A stretch of DNA of 64,000 nt, taken from contig JBOZIK010000001.1 in NCBI GenBank assembly GCA_051453625.1, forward strand, positions 294,452,353-294,516,352, in the 5' to 3' direction. The stretch is from Welwitschia mirabilis. Taxonomy: Eukaryota > Gnetophyta > Gnetopsida > Welwitschiales. Of the stretch, positions 1-11,900 are shown piece by piece. Each line of letters starts with the position of its first letter. The first letter of the stretch is position 1. The position numbers and the translations under genes were made by a program. The notes beneath the pieces were generated by a model. That model was not told the DNA's origin, ran no database searches, and saw only the letters and a list, made by a program, of their open reading frames with translations.

Positions 1-290
1 ACATTGACAAAACAAGAATGATCCTTTCTCAAATACTTATAACCCCAATTGATGAAATCATCCCAATTTTTATTGGAAATAGGACAATAAACCACAACTA
101 GATTATTTACTATTAACATGTAAAAATTAATATTTTAATCAAGTTATTTGACTAATTTATCTTAGTAGAAGATATTAAAATAACTGATTTATTATAAAAA
201 CATGTCTTTTATTACTTTTTTATAACAATTATAGACTTATCATCTTCTTATGATGTTTTTAAAATAACTATATCATTTAGAAGAATGTTG
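1..290. other. AT-rich intergenic DNA
   Basis: I see no reading frame, repeat or RNA gene here. The composition is like the decayed retroelement DNA that follows. Confidence 0.5.
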
Positions 291-299
291 TAAAATATT

Positions 300-1310
300 A
301 ACATCATTTAGTCCTAAACATCGGCATAACCATCTAGATGACTAGTGTCATTAGTCTTTCTATTGAGGGCACCTTAATTCTTATGTTCTAGACTTGTCAT
401 GAAACATTTAATTGAATGCAGTTATGGTTAATCATATTTCATCTTAGAAATAACTATCATCTTTAACAACATCTAGTGATGATAATAATAACACATAGCA
501 CTGACATATGACAATGCTAAGTAGGATGACAATAGAGACATATGACATCATCACTTATTAATAGAAGTAATAGCATCTAGGAGCTAAGTATTGAGCTTAT
601 CATGATTATTCCTACCTAATGTAAGATAACAAAGACTCTACCTAATTTTACATGACATATTTTGTAATCACTCACTTAATGATATAAGCTAAAGGCTTAT
701 AGTCACCTCCACCCCATGTTCATCTATAAAAGGGCCTAGAGCCCTCATTGGTAATCATCATTTATTTTGGTAAAAGAATAGAAACTTTAAAGTGTCAAGT
801 TAACATGGCCTTGTGAGTGCCTTCTTTGGGGAGTAAACTCACTTCAAGGATAGCTTAAGGAGTTCTTACCAGCTTTCTTCTTCTTTTGATATAATGTGTT
901 TTCCTTGATTTTGATATAATAGTTGTTTTCTTTTGATTTTAAGTTGCAAATTACTTTTTTTTAGAATGCTTCAGTAATAACTTTAGTATCAAATACATTT
1001 GAGTGGATTCTATAATTACTTGGTTTAAGTCTCTNNNNNNNNNNTTTGAGTACATAGGATCCTTACTTTCCATTTTTTTAAAGGCTATGAAGGATTAAGT
1101 GACTTTTGAGTTCATAAATCTTTATATGGTGAATGAAATTATGTTACAATAACTTGAGCTGTTACTACTTGATAGTTTGAAGCATGTTTCAAGAAAGTGT
1201 AGAGTATCATCAGAGTAAAGAATTTCTAGAGGACAAGTTGGGCTAAACCTTGGAACTTACTTACTTTCCTACTTTTTTAGATGAATTTTTAATAAAATTC
1301 TTAAGTCTCT
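300..1310 (+). mobile_element. Ty3/gypsy LTR remnant (+), with TATA box
   Basis: This stretch looks like an LTR because of its promoter layout. A TATA box (CTATAAAAGG) at about 725-734 runs directly into a GGGCC-TAGA-GCCC half-palindrome, followed by a transcribed-like stretch with AGTTAACATGG near 801. The same order occurs on the opposite strand near 5.4 kb: TATAAAAGGGCCTTGAGCCC, then ACTTAACATGG and a TTCTTGGGA/CTTTGGGGA block. That indicates two related LTRs in opposite orientation. The edges are not resolved and ten Ns lie at 1035-1044. It may be the 5' LTR of the element whose protease/RT lies at 3.6-4.6 kb. Confidence 0.35.
726..748 (+). promoter_or_regulatory. LTR core promoter (TATA plus GGGCC/GCCC element)
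   Basis: TATAAAAG is followed immediately by GGGCCTAGAGCCC, an imperfect inverted repeat lying where transcription would start. Related arrangements occur on the minus strand near 5.40 kb and 62.5 kb. The promoter role is inferred from the TATA box and from conservation between LTR copies. Confidence 0.35.
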
Positions 1311-3600
1311 TTATTTTCCCTTTCTTTAATTGTAACTTTCAGGTTAAGTAAGAGGTGGGTAATTTCTATAAATCTATCTTAATTATTCAAGTGGAGAGAG
1401 TGATACTAAGTATTAATTCAGTTTAAATCTAGTTCATTATACTCAAACAAATAAGATTTTGGTGTTGTTATTAGAGACAATGGCATAATAGCTACTTATA
1501 AAGAGAAAAAATTTCATTTTCTTACAAGATTTTTAGTTTAGTTTTTATTTTTCTGGTGGGGGGTACTAGTCCACTCTAGTAACACCCAAATTGATCATGT
1601 TTCTTTTTCTTTTATTTGTTTATTTTCTATCTTTTCTTTCTAGTGGTTAGTACTAGTCATTATTATAGATACTCGAATTGCTCTAGTTTTGAGTTTTCTT
1701 TAGTTTTTATACTCTAATTTAATTTGTATTATAGGTCTAATAGAATTTTTGTAAGTTGCAACCAAGGATGAAACAAACTAAAATTTAACTCACTTTATAT
1801 GCTTTCTTCTTCTACGTTTTTGTAATTTAATTCTTTAATTTTATGTATTGTGCACTCTAGGAATTTGATATTATAAATGCTAAAAATTTAATAAATATTT
1901 ATGATTTAATTTTCTTTAGGATTGGTTTCAAGTGCACTTTCATTTTATATTTCTATTACATTTTTCTGTGAGTTTGTATGTTAAACACTTAACAAGACTT
2001 CTACAAATCCTTAACATTTTTTTTGCAACTGTAAATCAAATCCAAGCCAATAGCGTTGCCTTTCCTCACTAGCATTACTAGCTTTTCTAAGATAAAGCCT
2101 TTAAGTAATTTCTTAAGACATCTATTAAAACTCATATCTCTTTTGTCGTTCAAGTAAAACTTGTAACCTGTTTGAAAGTGATCTAAACTTATCTATCTTT
2201 AATCTAAGACAAGTCAGGTAAATTGATTAGAAACCCCTTCAAGAATATAGAATCCATTTCCATAGAAAAATAGAGAATCCCATAAGAAAACCAACCTCAT
2301 GATAACACTTAAAGAAAACAATCCTTTCCATCTCAATAAAAAAAAATTAAAATGCCTAATATAATTTCTGATTTTCCTTTAATGGATCATGGTTAAACTA
2401 AAAAATAATTAACTAATGAACTACCTTTTACCTTAATCAAAAGACGACTAAAAATCATAACAACCTCCATAAGAAAACCCTTCTTATTACCTTTAATCCC
2501 AATGCTTAGAATGCCTTCATGCATAGTAAAACTTCCTATAAACCAAAGACTAGAAGTCAACAATAAGATAAACGAATTAGCGAGAAGAGTAAAATAATTA
2601 TTCACCTCATGTTTACCTTTAGCATAAAACTTGAATGTTTAATTTGGTTTATAAATACCTATAAGACATTTAAATGTCTATCCATTTCCTTATTGCAGCA
2701 CACTATAAACAAATGAGTTAATGCTATAAGACACTAATGGCAAAACCAAAAGAATGACCCCTATTCCAACTCTTACAACAGTAGATGGAGGAATCACCCC
2801 CAAATTTTCTTAGAAATAAGATAATTCATATAGTTAAAATCAAAAAAACTATCTAATAAACTTATTCCCCTCATCATCCTTCGATCTCTTTCCATTAAAC
2901 TATCAAAAACCATCTTCATCCACTCCTTTGGAGGAATTATTAAAGAAATTTATGGAAATCCAAGCCTAGCTAAATCATGATCTTCTCCTTGAAAAACTTT
3001 TGGCAAATAACTCAAACCTTTAATAAATTTCTTCAATAACTTTAATACACTCAAACTTACATCCTGTTTTCTCTAAACTAAAGGAAACTAAGTAAACTTC
3101 CCATGAGTTAACAAGAAAATCTAAAAGGATTTAGGTTTACAAAAGGAGTAGAGTGTACACACATAGAAGAGACTAATTCCATTCACTTTAGGAGTAAAAA
3201 AAATTAGATAATCTAATTGAAAAAAACAATACAAAGTAAAAACTGACTTCCATAGGATAGAAAGAAAAGAATGAAACAATAGAGGAACCCTTGCCCATTT
3301 ACAAAGAGCCTTTACCTTTTCCTCAATAGCTTAGGAAGGATAATATCATAGAAAAAAATAATTAAAGGCTTTATAAATCTTTAAAAAGGTCAAAATGGAT
3401 ATCACATCTTAAAAGACATTAAGAAATTCCCTTTCTATGTCAAATTTCTCAAAGACATGTGTATAGTGAAATGACACATGAACATGAAGAGTAAATCCTT
3501 TTTAGTTTAGCAAATAAGTGCAATCATTTAAAACTAATTTTCACCCAAATACAAAAATCTTGGATGCCCTACAATTGCTATTACAATAAAAAACAAGTAA
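1311..3600. other. AT-rich decayed DNA, probably gypsy leader/gag remnant
   Basis: No reading frame of credible length is present. By position between a + LTR and a + protease this should be the leader and gag of a Ty3/gypsy element, but I cannot recognise gag motifs here. Confidence 0.3.
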
Positions 3601-3609
3601 CTTGACCAA

Positions 3610-4640
3610 GCCCTGTTAGACTTAGAAGCTATTGTAAACTTACTTCCTTATAGAACTTATAAACAATTAAGCTTGGAAGGGATTACAAACACAAAAATCT
3701 AACTATAGCTTACTAATAATTCTATAAAAACCCTATTAGAAGTCATTAAGGATGTCATTGTTAGGATATGTAACTATTACTTTCTAGTGGATTTTGTAGT
3801 TTTGAACATGGAAAATACAATAAATAGGTCAGTACCTATCATCTTAGGAAGTCATTTCCTAGCAATCTCAAATGCCTTGATTAATTGTAGGAATGGTTTG
3901 ATGAAAATATCCTTTGTCAACGTGATGATAGAATTAAATGTTTACAATGCCATGAAATTAACTTATATTAATAATGGCATAGAACATGTAGATAGGATAG
4001 AAAGCCTTTTTGACAACTAAGAATCTTCCACTCACTTTTATAAGGACCATGCCTTAGATCCTCAAGAACAAAAGTCCTTTATCATTACTAAAAAGAAAGA
4101 CCATATCACACTTAAACCTCTTCCCAACTATCGTAAGTATGCTTTTTTGGGAGATAACTCTACCTTTCAGGTAGTGATCAATTCCTACTTATCATCATCT
4201 CAAAAGATTGAGTTATTAAATGTTTTAAGGGAAACATAAATAGATAATACAATGGATCTTTTCTAACATCATGGACATGGATCTTAGCATTTGCATGCAT
4301 CATACATACTTAGAATAAAATGCTAAGCCATCCATAAAATACCAATGAAGAATCAACCAAATCTTGAAAGAAGTAGTGAAGAATGAAATAATCAAACTCG
4401 TAGGTAATAAAATCATCTACCCTATCTTAAATAATAACTGGGCAAGTCCAATCTAAATAGTAGAAAATAAATTCAGAATTACCTTAGTATAAAATTAACA
4501 TAATGAACTTATTCCCATCGAACATGTAGTTAAATGAAGAATTTGCATAGGCTGTAGAAAACTAAACATGGTTTTAAGAAAGGATTATTCTCCTCTTTGA
4601 TCATAGCTTTGTAGTAATCCAGATTTATCTAAGTCTATAC
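3610..4640 (+). pseudogene. Ty3/gypsy (Athila/Tat-like) protease and RT fragment
   Basis: Conceptual translation across several stops gives an Athila/Tat-type pol segment. The protease active-site stretch is recognisable but damaged: LLDLEAIVNLLPY where the family has DLGASVNLLPY, so the catalytic D-S/T-G is altered. It is followed by DFVVLNMEN, VPIILGSHFLA and the open stretch 3787-4020. Downstream (about 4030-4240) comes the protease-RT linker, TLKPLPNYRKYAFLGDNSTF, ending in a stop after VLREHK. The start of RT follows: a KPSI-type motif, VVKNEIIKL, and a CIGCRKLN-like remnant of the family's CIDYRKLN. RT stops before the catalytic YMDD/FMDD region, so it is truncated by an adjoining LTR of opposite orientation. 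The element is dead. Confidence 0.8.
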
Positions 4641-4649
4641 TTAGAATCG

Positions 4650-5700
4650 TTCTTCCTTAGGGATATAAGGGGTAAATTAATTAAGAGAAACAAGATTATT
4701 CTAACTTACAATGGAAACTCAAATAAAATAAAACTTAGAGTTAAGAATTAAAATGATTTTCAGTTGACAACGCAAGGGAATGAAGTGCTACAAAGGTTTA
4801 AATAATTCATCCTTCACTACACCTTTACTTTAATTATTTTTGTAAACTGAAACATGCACTAAATTATCGAGTTACTAAGGCTTACTATGGAGGAATAATC
4901 TCATCCACCACATGAGTGTTAGTGAATTATCCAGTCCTCCTAATACTTCATAGTTCTTTTTAAGCAAAAAAAGTATCAAACGAAGTGTACAAGATCAGTC
5001 AAACAATAGGAACTATAAATCACAAAAATAACTTCAAATAGTTCACATGGTTGGAAAGAAGTTAACAATTAAATAATCTCATCTAAATATATCTAATACC
5101 ATTTTATAATCATTAACAATAAAAGAATAAACTTATTTTAAAAACTTGTCCTACCTAAATATTGCTAATATCAAATAAAATATGCAATTGCAATGAAAGA
5201 GTCCAAACTAATTCTTATATTAAAACTAAAAGGAATACATATTACATCATGAGAGAAGGTTTAAGAAGAAAGACTTCTCAACTAGACTTGAATCATTCTA
5301 GTCCCAAGAAAGGTATCAGAGTGCCATGATGTCTAAACCTCTAAGTCTTCCCCATGTTAAGTCAACCAAAGATCCTTACAACTAAGGGCTCAAGGCCCTT
5401 TTATAAATGAGTGAATACGCTTGAAATGTAGGTCATCATTGCATTAGGTTATGGTTACATAAGGAGTGTTACTTAGGGATGGTTACATAAGAAGGGAGTT
5501 ACAAATACTTTTGGCATGTAGCCACAAATAAAGATGCTTCATCTTCATATGCAAACATGACAATGATGTGTCCTTTAACCGCAGATGATACTGCCGATGG
5601 ATACCGTTCCATGTGTATGCCACATGATCATCTTTATTATTATAAGTAACTGCGATGTGTTAATTTGTACTTTTGTCATGTGTCGTCAGATTTGAATATT
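4650..5700 (-). mobile_element. Ty3/gypsy LTR remnant (-), 3' LTR of the 6-9 kb fragment
   Basis: Read on the minus strand, a TATA box (TTATAAAAGG) at about 5398-5407 is followed by GGGCCTTGAGCCC, the same layout as the + LTR near 730. It lies downstream, in minus-strand order, of the gypsy post-integrase ORF at 6.8-7.5 kb, as expected for a 3' LTR. The far edge near 4655 (TTAGGGATATAAGGGG) resembles the edge of the other minus-strand LTR near 10.65 kb (TCTAGGGATATAAATA). Exact ends are uncertain. Confidence 0.4.
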
Positions 5701-6540
5701 CATGTTGGCTTATTTTTTAACTTAGTTTATAAGTTGATTGTGATGAATTTTCCCAAAAATTATAGGAATGCAAGTTTGGTGTCATTTTGCCTTAGAAAGC
5801 AAATGGTGCTAGTAATCCTAGACAATGGCACTGGTCTTGTTTGCTGGAATTATTTCATATTTTTCAAGTTCTTCGGAAGACAATAATATACTTGCTAGTG
5901 TTAGTGGAAAACTTAAAATCTCATGAAAAAATGATAAAAAGGATAGAAAACATCATTTTATGATAAATTAATAAATTAATTGTTTTTCCTTATGCTAAAT
6001 TAATTAGTTATTCTTGCTGAGAATCTCAATTTTAGCATGCAGATACACCTCCTAACTAGGATTTTGCTACATCCTTACAAAAAGTTAATAAAGAAATGGT
6101 GAACATGGAAAAACTAAGTAAAAATGGCAAGTAAGGAAATGATATGATTTTTTTGAAAAATTTTGATTAATTTTTAATAATTAAGACATCAAAATCAAAT
6201 TCTATAAAAGAAGATGCCATACCCCCAAACTAAAGTTACACTTTGTCCTTAAACTTACAAAAGATTAAAAAATTGAATAAAAACTTTTTGAGAATAATTT
6301 AAAAGCATTAAACAGATTTTACATTGCATATTTTACATACAAGGATAGATTTTTTATGCAAGAATTTTTAGGAAAAACTATATTATAAACGCCTAATATA
6401 TTATAAAAAGCATTACATCATAATTTGAAAGCATTTAAAAACATTACAGTAAGTCACACTGAAATGCAAATCTAATTAAATGATCTCCTATAAGAAACTA
6501 AGCATTCTAACTTTTTGCTGATCTCATTTTGTAGTCGTGA
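5701..6540. other. AT-rich retroelement spacer
   Basis: No recognisable coding or structured feature. It lies between the minus-strand LTR and the minus-strand ORF, so it is probably the untranslated 3' part of that element. A 73-codon open stretch at 5665-5886 (+) shows no family resemblance. Confidence 0.3.
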
Positions 6541-6839
6541 TATTTTCTTCATTTTGCCCATAATTTTCCAACCCAACCTTTAGGTTTGTGGAGTACATGC
6601 TCTAGAAAAATCTTACTAGATGAGGAAGAAGTGGATGAAGGAGGTCGAGGAGAAGGAGAAGAAAGAGAGGGATGAAATGATTCTCTAACAAGTTGCCTAT
6701 TCCTTGTCTTTGTGGCAACTTGTTGGAGGTACATATAGAGTGATATAAGGAGGAATTGAGTGAGAAGGATCAGGACGGATTTCTTCTTCTACTAGCTACA
6801 ACTCTTCTTCTTCCTACTGCTACTATTTTTACTATTTTC

Positions 6840-7500
6840 CTGGGATCCAATCTGCATTTTGGTACTTTTAGACTTATGTAATTTTTTGAGGTCTAATGGT
6901 TTATAAGTAAACTCACTCCCAACCTTTAGAATCTAATGTTTGAAAAAGGGTATTATGTAGGATATCCCAAATGAGACATGATAGAAGCAAATTACTTTTG
7001 TTACCTATGTGATGATCAACAATCCCAAACAAAAACTTAGCTATGTAAAAAGGTTTGTTATGTTAGATGATTTTAATAAGATCTAAATGAATAACGTAAG
7101 CGTATGTAACATGGAAGATGAACAACATATTTTAAATAATGATCTAAATAATGCAAATAGATTTTTATGCAAAAACTTACAAGGTAAGATGCCTTTTCTT
7201 GTAGGATCATAGTCGACATTCAGAGCTTGAAAATAATAAGGCAAAGTTTTTACTAATAGATATGGGAGATGGTAAGAATGTTCAATCCCTAAAGTTACCT
7301 CAAAATTAGTTAACAAAATGGTAAAAGAAGTGTGATGAATGCAATAATGGATTACCTTAGGGTCTTTATCATCATAAGAAGCATTCTTATAGAACTCTAA
7401 AACTTGCTAGGGTAATAAAATGTGTTTCATTCCTTTAGTAAGTAATTTCATCCTCATGCGTACATGTCTAGAAACTAGCGAAAAATTCCTTCTTTAATGA
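6840..7500 (-). pseudogene. Post-integrase ORF of a gypsy element (plant transposon protein-like)
   Basis: The minus strand carries a decayed ORF spread over two frames. The clearest part is 7083-7316, extended upstream to about 7500. Joined by eye it has VLEFYKNASYDD, then FEVTLGIEHSY, then VIHLDLIKII...IAKFLFGIV and LLLSCLIWDILHN. This order resembles the Athila-associated family annotated in plants as putative plant transposon protein: V-R-E-F-Y-A-N, a beta segment ending in LGL, a helix with INLGK, then PSLIT. I name that family from memory of its motifs, without a search. Position also fits: Athila-type elements carry an extra ORF between integrase and the 3' LTR. Stops and frameshifts are present. 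Confidence 0.45.
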
Positions 7501-7799
7501 AAGCATCTTGTCTTCCATTCATGGTGTCTGGAAATAGCAAGAAAGAGTCAACAAAATTTAGGGCAAAAAATTGATGACAGGGATGAGATGAGGTAGATGA
7601 AAGAATAAGACTAAGATTACATGAGACATGCTTTAAGAAGAAAATGTAATGAAAAATGAAAATAGTTTTAAACTTATAAGATTCAAAGTGGATCCTAAGA
7701 GTGAGAAATAAATACAGATGCATGTAAGAGATGTCAAAGACAGCTAGAAGTAAGAAACAATGATAAGGCGGCAGCACCGATGGATACTAGCGGTGATAC

Positions 7800-9500
7800 C
7801 TATAGTTGTGTGATGTGGTAGTAGAGGGATAGGGTAAAGAAACAACATAAGAAAGGCAGTAAGCTCATGTTGCAGGGTGGTGGAGTTGGGAGGTGAAAAT
7901 ATGAGTTTTTATAGATGCAAGACAAAATGATAATCATTGGATCATTTTAATAAATCAATTCCCAAGATTAATTATTCATGAAGTGAGACATGTATTAAAA
8001 ATAAAAAGCACAAGTGTATTTTCAGCAAGTGTTTTTCTTTTAAGAAACCATAATTAAAATGGCATTTTTAGGGAAAATAAAAACATAAAATCAATGCAAA
8101 AACATCTTCCACAAATCTACTAATTTCAAAAGATAAATTACCAAAATTGATGGCCATATTTATTAAAAAATTATCAAATTTATTTGAAATTTAAAGGGAT
8201 TACAATATTGCATGAATAAGATATCCTTTAATTAAACCTACAAGTAATAAAAAATTAGTTAAGCAAAATTCTCAAGTATGTAAGTTAAAGAAAGTAAACA
8301 CTTGTAGATCTTCCAATTCCACCTTTTTCATTTCAATTTACCTTTTTCTACAATTATGCCTTATTCTTTGTTTCAAGTATTTTTGATCTAATTGAGCATT
8401 CAATGTTATGACATCTTCTTCCAACAGGGTTAAGCATGTTGTAGTCTAAAAGAGTTAGTACTATATTACACGCAAGTGTCCATAGATCTGATGTAGTTAA
8501 ACATGTCATAAATTAAATCATTAGAGCTGTATTGCCAGTGATCGTACACAGCCCCGATGTAATTAGTTAAATCTAATTTTTAAAGATTAATAAATAATGT
8601 GCTTTTGAAGAGGAGGTATTTTTATTCTTTTAAGCATCCTTCTCATATTCAATTAATTTGATGTATATAAAGGAGTCATTAGATCGTTAGCCTGACCAAG
8701 ACAATTCTTGTCCTCATAAAAAAGCTTTAAAAATAATTCACTTAGTGTAAAAGTAGATCCCACCTTAATTCAATCATATTTTCCAATTAGAAGACCTTAA
8801 GTGAAACTAAATCTTAATAAGTTAAATAAAAAATAAGCAAAACTTCTTCTTGATAAATTACAAGTAAACTTAAATTCTACCTAATTCATAATAACAATAA
8901 TGCAGTCACTTATTAAAGATTTATTTACTTAGGGACCATTAACCAGGATCATCTAATTGTAAGAACTCATGGATGAATGGAATGAGAGGGTAGTTGGTGG
9001 AGTTATTACGTGGCGAAAAAGGGAAGGTGAAAAGTGATGTTTGAGGTGGGGATGATTTATTTGATGGAGAGGATAAAATTTTGGATTTCCTATCTAAAAA
9101 TGCTTAAGGCAGTGATTATGTAGGTGGAAGTACTTGTGAGGTTTTAAATGAGAAAGGGCATCAATCACAAAAATTTAAAGAATTTTTAATTTTTTAAAAC
9201 CTACATCTATCCTAAAAATGAAAATATATTTTAAAATAAAAATCTAATCTACAAGAAAACAATAATGTTAAAAATTTAGAAAGGGATTTTCCAAGGTATT
9301 ATGTACAAGAAGGTTTGAAATAATAAATGTTATGTTTGAATGATGTGTCATAATTGCACAATACACTCAAAAAGGAGTTTAAATCCCTAAAAAGATTTAG
9401 ACATAAATCCATAAAATTTTGAAGTACATTAACATTAGCAATGAAATCTATTCATTCAAAACTAGTGATTTTTCATTTTTTAGCCTATTCTTGCTTACTC
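7800..9500 (-). mobile_element. Gypsy 3' spacer, homologous to 13.49-14.13 kb
   Basis: No ORF. The stretch 8380-8980 aligns by eye with 13490-14110. Shared blocks include TGAGCATT...ACTTCTTCCAA, ATCATTAGAGCTG.ATTG, ATAGCCCTAATGTAGTTA-like text and AAGAACTCATG/CATGAACTCATG. Both lie, in minus-strand order, upstream of the corresponding 3' region, and at 13.5 kb directly behind the integrase. They are therefore two copies of the same inter-integrase/ORF spacer. Confidence 0.5.
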
Positions 9501-9555
9501 AACAACTCATGCAAAACGTTCTTTTTAAGTGAAGAAAAAGGTTAAGTAGAAATGA

Positions 9556-9655
9556 NNNNNNNNNNNNNNNNNNNNNNNNNNNNNNNNNNNNNNNNNNNNN
9601 NNNNNNNNNNNNNNNNNNNNNNNNNNNNNNNNNNNNNNNNNNNNNNNNNNNNNNN
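9556..9655. other. Assembly gap (100 N)
   Basis: Exactly 100 Ns, the usual placeholder for a gap of unknown size. It precedes the second protease/RT fragment, so the start of that fragment is missing. Confidence 0.95.
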
Positions 9656-10580
9656 ACTAAAAATGAAACCCCCCTTAAACTTAAACCTCGTCCAAAAGAT
9701 CTCAAATATGCTTTATTAAGAGATAATTCCATCTTCTTATTAGTGGTTAATTCTTCGTTATTCTCATCCCATAAAACTGAGTTGCTTAACTTCTTAAGGA
9801 AGCATAAGCAAGCAATAAGATGAACCTTTTCTGATATTAGGGGCATATAACCTACCATTTTCATGCATTAAATTTAGTTAAAAGTAAATTCTAAGCCATT
9901 CATAAAATCATTAAGAATAATAAACTCAACCCTGAAAGAGGTAATGAAGAATGAAGTGATCAAACTCTTAGATAATGGAATCATCTATTCCATCTTAGAT
10001 AATAAAGGGACAAGTGTAGCCCAAATAGTAGGAAAAAAATTCAGAATTGTCCTAGTACCAAATGAACATAACAAACTTATCCTCATTAGATCCATAATAA
10101 AAATGGAGAATGTGCATAGATTATAGAAAACTAAATGCCATCTCAAGAAAGGATCATTTTCCTCTTCCATTCTTAAATCAATTCTTAGAACAACTTTGCA
10201 GACATCCTTTTTACTACTTCTTAGATGATATTTATGGTATAACCAAATAGAAATTACCCCTAAGGAATTAATTTTACCTATCCTTATAGAATTTTGCTTA
10301 TAAAAGAATGCATTTTGGTTTGTGCAATACTCCTGTTACATTTGAATATTACATGATTCAAATTTTCTCTAACTTATTAGACTCATACATTAAAATTTTT
10401 ATGGATGATTTCTCTATCTATGGGACCTCTTTTAATCATTATATTCACAAATTAGAGCTTGTCCTTCTACGATGTAGAAAAACCACATTATTCTTAATTG
10501 GGAAAACTGTCATTTCATTATTAACAAAGACATAGTTTTAGGATATATTATCTCTTCAGAAGGAATTCAAGTAAACTATT
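9656..10580 (+). pseudogene. Ty3/gypsy (Athila/Tat-like) RT fragment with FMDD
   Basis: A second, longer copy of the pol segment seen at 3.6-4.6 kb. After the linker (LKPRPKDLKYALL-like text from 9680) come KEVMKNEVIKLLDNGIIY and FRIVLVPNEHNKLI (9944-10126). A degraded fingers/palm region follows, then MHFGLCNTPVTFEYYM and the catalytic box FMDDFSIYG (FMDDF codons at 10398-10412), then LNWENCHFIINKDIVLGYIIS. FMDDFSVYG is typical of Athila/Tat RT, versus YVDD in copia. At least four stops or frameshifts interrupt it. RNase H and integrase are absent: the sequence turns into a minus-strand LTR near 10.64 kb. Confidence 0.85.
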
Positions 10581-10639
10581 CATGATAAAATCTGGCTACA
10601 TTTATATCTATCATTAATATATAGTAAATCATAATATCA

Positions 10640-11900
10640 TTCTAGGGATATAAATATTGTATGATCAAACTCAACTTTCACCAAAAATACCAGGACTTGC
10701 ATTTATATTATACTCCTAGTATCATTCTTTATCAGTAAAGCAAGTACAATAGTAAAGAATAGTAAAATGTGAAAAGATATTAAAGATCCAAGAATGGCAC
10801 ATAACATCTAAAATAACATAATAACTGTAATAAAAAGAATAAGTACTTAAAGTAAACAAATGTAACTTTACTTCCCAATCATTCACAATGATATAATTCA
10901 CCATGACCATGAGTGCTCATGTAGTCCAAGCTTAAGTAGAATAGCATAATCTCATCCATCAAAGATATGAAGGTAATATAACCAAGTAACCTAGCCTTCA
11001 AAGCAAGAATAAAATAAGGATGAAAAGTAAGGGTCTTTTAAGATCTATCAAATAAACATAGGTTGTACAAATTAGAATTAAAAGAATAATCAACAAAATA
11101 GATCTTAAAGTAAAATCATGTCTTAGGTAATCTTAAGCATAACAAGTATGACATTCACAACTTAATATCAAAGTAATGCACCAAGAACATGTAATACTTT
11201 ATTATCTGAAAAGGTAAAGCACATAATCTGAAAATGTATGCATGTTAAACCAAAAAGCCTCATGGTAGCTTGGTATTTAGTTCATCCCTATGGGAGGCCT
11301 AGAAGGAACTTGTGGCTAAATATCTAATCTTTTTAACAATGATTTTNNNNNNNNNNNNNNNNTCCAAGTAAAGAGAGCTAGGATATTTATAGGCTATAAT
11401 TAAGTTTATCATTAGGGTTTTAAACGTCTAATGGATTCATTTTAAATAATGTCCAAAGTACATAAAATAAATCTTCCAAAGTACATGAATTAAATATTTT
11501 GTCATGAGGCCAAATTGAGGGGTTCTTCTTAGAAACTATTCCTCATTCATCTTCTTTTTGTGGAAATGGTTGGAATGTGTTACCTACATTAAGAAAACCC
11601 AGGAATGTAAGAATGATACTATTCTACTCAAAGAAACTGACACTGCCATGCCTGGAATCAATGCCATCATTGATTATGCTCAACACACTTAATATTCTAC
11701 CATAATACTTTTAATGATATATTTATCCTACAAAATAACAATATTAAGGTAGATTATTAATAAATATGATTTTCATTGTATAAAGTATAATAAGTGCATA
11801 AAAATACCATTATGATTAATTAAAATTGCTAATAAGGCCTTAATTTCTTCATATTAATGTCAATTTTTGTATGGTATCATATCTCTAAACCAATCCTTTA
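10640..11900 (-). mobile_element. Ty3/gypsy LTR remnant (-)
   Basis: Position and layout match the 4.65-5.7 kb LTR. It abuts a + strand RT fragment and begins with the same TAGGGATATAA edge. On the minus strand it has a TATA-like CTATAAATATCC near 11385 and a GGTTTAACATGC block near 11240-11255. A 16-N run (11347-11362) interrupts it. In minus-strand order it follows the 14.1-14.6 kb integrase, so it would be the 3' LTR of that element. Ends unresolved. Confidence 0.3.

Noticed and set aside
7475-7777. 100-codon minus ORF as a membrane protein
   Set aside because: Hydrophobic because of T-rich codons; it sits just upstream of the gypsy accessory ORF remnant and is more simply part of the decayed element.
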